From assembly GCA_028288905.1 (NCBI GenBank), contig JAQGHJ010000951.1, positions 1 to 7,214 on the forward strand: a DNA stretch of 7,214 bases, written 5' to 3'. The translations under genes and the position numbers were made by a program. The DNA comes from Phycisphaerales bacterium (GTDB lineage Bacteria; Planctomycetota; Phycisphaerae; Tepidisphaerales; Tepidisphaeraceae). Positions 4,882 through 7,214 of this stretch are shown one piece after another (position 1 is the first letter of the stretch; every line of letters begins with the position of its first letter). The notes beneath the pieces were generated by a model. It saw nothing but the letters and a program-made list of their open reading frames with translations. It was not told the origin of the DNA and searched no databases.

Positions 4882-6081
4882 TTGAGCGACGCAGCCACTA
4901 CGCGGGACGGGACGAAGGCCGTTTGGGCCGGCGAGGACCAACATGACTTCTGGCAGCGGGCGACCCAAGTGCCCGTGGTCCACAGCGTCGCGTTCGGCTA
5001 TGCCGACGTAGACCAGTGGCTCGCCGTCGCGACCGGGCGGGAGCCGGGGCACATCTACGGGCGGAACACGAACCCGACCGTCGCCGTGTTCGAGGACAAG
5101 GTGCGGCAGCTCGAGAAGGCCGAGGCGGCCACGAGCTTTTCGACCGGCATGGCGGCGATCAGCAATACGCTGCTGACTCTGCTCCGGCCCGGGGACCGCG
5201 TCGTGTCGGTGAAGGACACGTACGGCGGTACGAACAAAATCTTCACCGAGTTCCTCCCGCGGTGGCAGGTGGAGGTCGTGCTGTGCGACACGACCGACCA
5301 CGCCGCGATCGAGGCCGAGGTGGCGAAGGGCGCGGCCGTCCTCTACCTGGAGACGCCGACGAACCCGACGCTGAAGGTGCTCGACCTGCAGCGGCTGGCC
5401 GCGGCCGGGCGGGCCGCCGGCGCGACCGTCGTCGCCGACAACACGTTCGCGACGCCTATCAACTGCAACCCGCTGGCCCTGGGTGTGGACCTCGTGCTGC
5501 ACAGCGCGACGAAGTTCCTCGGCGGCCACGCCGACGCGCTCGGCGGTGTCGTTTGCGGGTCGAAGGCGCTGGTCGAGCGGATCTACCACTACCGCGAGAT
5601 CAACGGGGCCACGCTCGACCCGATGTCCGCCTACCTGCTGCTCCGTGGCATGAAGACGCTGCACCTGCGCGTCCGCCAGCAGAACCAGAATGCCCTGACC
5701 ATTGCCCGGTTCCTGGCGGCCCACCCGGCCGTCGAGCGGGTGTTCTACCCCGGCCTCGAGTCCGACCCCGGCCACGCGGTCGCCCGGCGGCAGATGCGGG
5801 GGTTCGGCGGCGTCCTGAGCTTCGCCCTGCGGGGCGGGTTCGAGGGCGTCAAGGCGTTTTTGCCCGCGCTGCGGCTGGCGCACCGGGCGGCCAACCTCGG
5901 GTCGGTCGAGACCGTTGCCGGCCCGCCCGCCACTACCAGCCACGTCGAGTGCACGCTGCAGGAGCGGCAGGCGATGGGTATTCCCGAGGCGCTCGTCCGG
6001 TACTCGGCCGGCATCGAGGACCCGGAAGATTTGATCGCGGACCTGACCCAAGCGCTGGCCGTGGCGGGCGGGGCGGCGTAG
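4882..6081 (+). CDS. Cys/Met-metabolism PLP-dependent enzyme (cystathionine gamma-synthase / homoserine sulfhydrylase family)
   Basis: Encodes 399 residues, the normal length for this family of cytosolic homotetramers. They use PLP to join an activated homoserine to cysteine or sulfide (gamma-synthase, sulfhydrylase), or cleave cystathionine (lyases), on the path to methionine. Visible are the YGR motif (Tyr59, Arg61) that reaches the neighbouring subunit's PLP phosphate, FSTGMAAI (86-93) for phosphate binding, Tyr114 in DTYGGT that stacks on the PLP ring, and ETPTNPTLKVLD (157-168). Asp186 in ADNTFATP contacts the PLP nitrogen, Lys211 in HSATKFLGGHAD forms the Schiff base, and Arg374 in VRYSAGIEDPEDL binds the substrate carboxylate. 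All are intact. The start is TTG at 4882, with AAAGGAG 10 bases upstream; no ATG lies before the conserved region. Which reaction it catalyses cannot be settled from sequence alone: MetB-like or MetZ-like is most likely. The next gene starts 54 bp downstream. Confidence 0.9.
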   Translation: MSDAATTRDGTKAVWAGEDQHDFWQRATQVPVVHSVAFGYADVDQWLAVATGREPGHIYGRNTNPTVAVFEDKVRQLEKAEAATSFSTGMAAISNTLLTLLRPGDRVVSVKDTYGGTNKIFTEFLPRWQVEVVLCDTTDHAAIEAEVAKGAAVLYLETPTNPTLKVLDLQRLAAAGRAAGATVVADNTFATPINCNPLALGVDLVLHSATKFLGGHADALGGVVCGSKALVERIYHYREINGATLDPMSAYLLLRGMKTLHLRVRQQNQNALTIARFLAAHPAVERVFYPGLESDPGHAVARRQMRGFGGVLSFALRGGFEGVKAFLPALRLAHRAANLGSVETVAGPPATTSHVECTLQERQAMGIPEALVRYSAGIEDPEDLIADLTQALAVAGGAA

Positions 6082-6135
6082 CCGACGCGCATTGGGGCGC
6101 ACGGGTCGAATTCATTCAGCGAAGGCCGGGCGACC

Positions 6136-7214
6136 ATGAGCGGACGCAAGAGCATCGACATCGTTCTGCGGCCGGCACCGGGCCGGGTCGCGGCGACGTG
6201 GAGCCGGAGGGCGACGCGCGGGCTGAGCGGGGCGCTCGCGTGGGCGGTCGCGATGGGGGCGGGGGCGGGCGTCGCGCGGGGGGAGGTGGACGCGAAGCTG
6301 GGCACCAAGTTAGACGCGGTGCTCAGCGCGTTCGCCGGGACGGGGGCGACCTACGTGGCGCGGGTGGTGGAGGTGGCGAGCGGGCGGGAGCTGTACCTGC
6401 ACGACCCGGACCGGGCGGTGGCGCCGGCGAGCAACGCCAAATTGGCGACCACCGCGGCGGCGCTGGACCGCTTCGGGCCGGGGTACGTGTGGCGGACCTA
6501 CCTGGCGACGGACGGGGACGACCTGTGGATCGTCGGGACCGGGGACCCGGCGTGCGGGGACCGGCGGATCGAGACGGCGCACGGGCGCAAGCGGATGGCG
6601 ATCCTCGACGACTGGGCCGACGCCCTCGCCCGCCGCGGCGTGACGCGGGTGACGGGGAAGCTAATGTTCGACGACGGTGCGTTCGACGACGAGCGGGTCG
6701 GCGCGACCTGGCCGCGGTCGGAGCTGACGGAAGCGTGGTCGGCCCCGCTCACCGGGCTGACGCTGAACGGCAGCTGCATCGCGGTGACGGCCCACCCGGA
6801 ACGGCTGGAGGTGGTGCCGGAGACGCAAGGGGTGACGCTGGTGAACCGGACGCGGAAGGCCGGCAAGCCCGAGGCCCTGACGATCGAGCGGGAGCCGGCC
6901 GCCGACACGTTCACGGTCAAGGGGCTGGTGACGAAGCCGGAGGAGGCCTCGCTCAAGCCGATCATGGACCCGGGTGCGTTCTTCGCAGACGCGGTGCGGA
7001 CGCGGCTGAAGGCGCGGGGGATCACGATCGACGGGAGGACCGAGCGGGCGTCGCGGGCGGCGGCGAAGGCGAAGTGGGGAAAGCTGAAGGACGCGGACGT
7101 GCGGGACGGCCGGGTAGTGGCCGTCCACGAGACGTCGATGGTGGACGTGCTGGGGCGGACCAACAAGCAGAGCCAGAACCTGTTCGCCGACGCGCTGTGC
7201 AAGCTGAGGGCCGG
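6136..7214 (+). CDS. dacB: D-alanyl-D-alanine carboxypeptidase/endopeptidase, PBP4 type (family S13), 3' end missing
   Basis: 359 codons are present and the frame runs off the window. PBP4-type enzymes trim or cut peptidoglycan stem peptides outside the cytoplasmic membrane. The SxxK nucleophile motif is SNAK (Ser99, Lys102) in VAPASNAKLATTAAAL. The SxN motif is SQN (Ser346, Asn348) in NKQSQNLFADAL. Their spacing of 247 residues matches the large insertion that distinguishes PBP4/DacB from other penicillin-binding proteins, and WSAPLTGLTLNGS (201-213) is a typical conserved piece of it. The KTG box should lie beyond the window. The N-terminus is long: about 28 residues with several Arg, including Arg24-Arg25, before a hydrophobic segment at 30-47 ending near AGVARG, so export as a signal peptide or anchor is likely. 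The ATG at 6136 has AAGG 10 bases upstream. It may share the transcript of the preceding PLP enzyme, though the functions are unrelated. Confidence 0.9.
   Translation, partial: MSGRKSIDIVLRPAPGRVAATWSRRATRGLSGALAWAVAMGAGAGVARGEVDAKLGTKLDAVLSAFAGTGATYVARVVEVASGRELYLHDPDRAVAPASNAKLATTAAALDRFGPGYVWRTYLATDGDDLWIVGTGDPACGDRRIETAHGRKRMAILDDWADALARRGVTRVTGKLMFDDGAFDDERVGATWPRSELTEAWSAPLTGLTLNGSCIAVTAHPERLEVVPETQGVTLVNRTRKAGKPEALTIEREPAADTFTVKGLVTKPEEASLKPIMDPGAFFADAVRTRLKARGITIDGRTERASRAAAKAKWGKLKDADVRDGRVVAVHETSMVDVLGRTNKQSQNLFADALCKLRA

Noticed and set aside
4753..6102. 449-codon minus-strand frame opposite the PLP enzyme
   Set aside because: Antisense shadow of a clearly recognisable enzyme with all catalytic residues on the plus strand.

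Overview
The window is very GC-rich and carries a gene set typical of a Gemmata-like planctomycete (Gemmataceae). The evidence is a bacterial leucine-rich-repeat protein kinase, a eukaryote-type (METTL/PF10294-like) methyltransferase, and the remnant of a CGYDLR...PECG motif, a C-terminal zinc-ribbon-like signature very common in planctomycete proteins. The taxonomic call is an inference from content; there is no rRNA or marker gene here.

Layout. (1) 1-755, + strand: the 3' end of a CtaG-type cytochrome oxidase assembly protein, then a small membrane-anchored class I cytochrome c. This is the tail of a respiratory gene cluster that begins upstream. (2) 756-1546: mostly non-coding, but 919-1263 holds a decayed gene for a small two-helix membrane protein, recognisable only by joining frames across two indels and an in-frame TAG. 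GC-rich hairpins follow it. (3) 1547-2866, - strand: an intact 439-residue LRR + protein kinase gene. It is divergent from (4) 3033-3737, + strand, an intact SAM-dependent methyltransferase; their 166-bp intergenic space contains a strong bulged hairpin just before the methyltransferase start. (5) 3738-4881: a 1.1-kb stretch without a credible intact gene. It holds stem-loops after the methyltransferase, a GGCGGT hexanucleotide repeat, the broken CGYDLR...PECG gene end, a block of visibly lower GC with a tRNA T-arm-like hairpin, and at its end an inverted repeat overlapping a TTGACA box. (6) 4882-6081, + strand: a complete Cys/Met-metabolism PLP enzyme of the cystathionine gamma-synthase / sulfhydrylase superfamily. 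(7) 6136-7214, + strand: the N-terminal 359 residues of a PBP4-type D-Ala-D-Ala carboxypeptidase (peptidase family S13), cut off by the window end.

Functionally these are separate units: respiration (electron-carrier cytochrome plus copper delivery to the oxidase), signalling (LRR kinase), protein or small-molecule methylation, sulfur amino-acid synthesis, and peptidoglycan trimming. The last two genes are only 54 bp apart and may be co-transcribed. I see no CRISPR array, complete mobile element, rRNA or confident tRNA, and no convincing new defence or biosynthetic system. The most unusual material is the decayed DNA at 919-1263 and 3900-4860.
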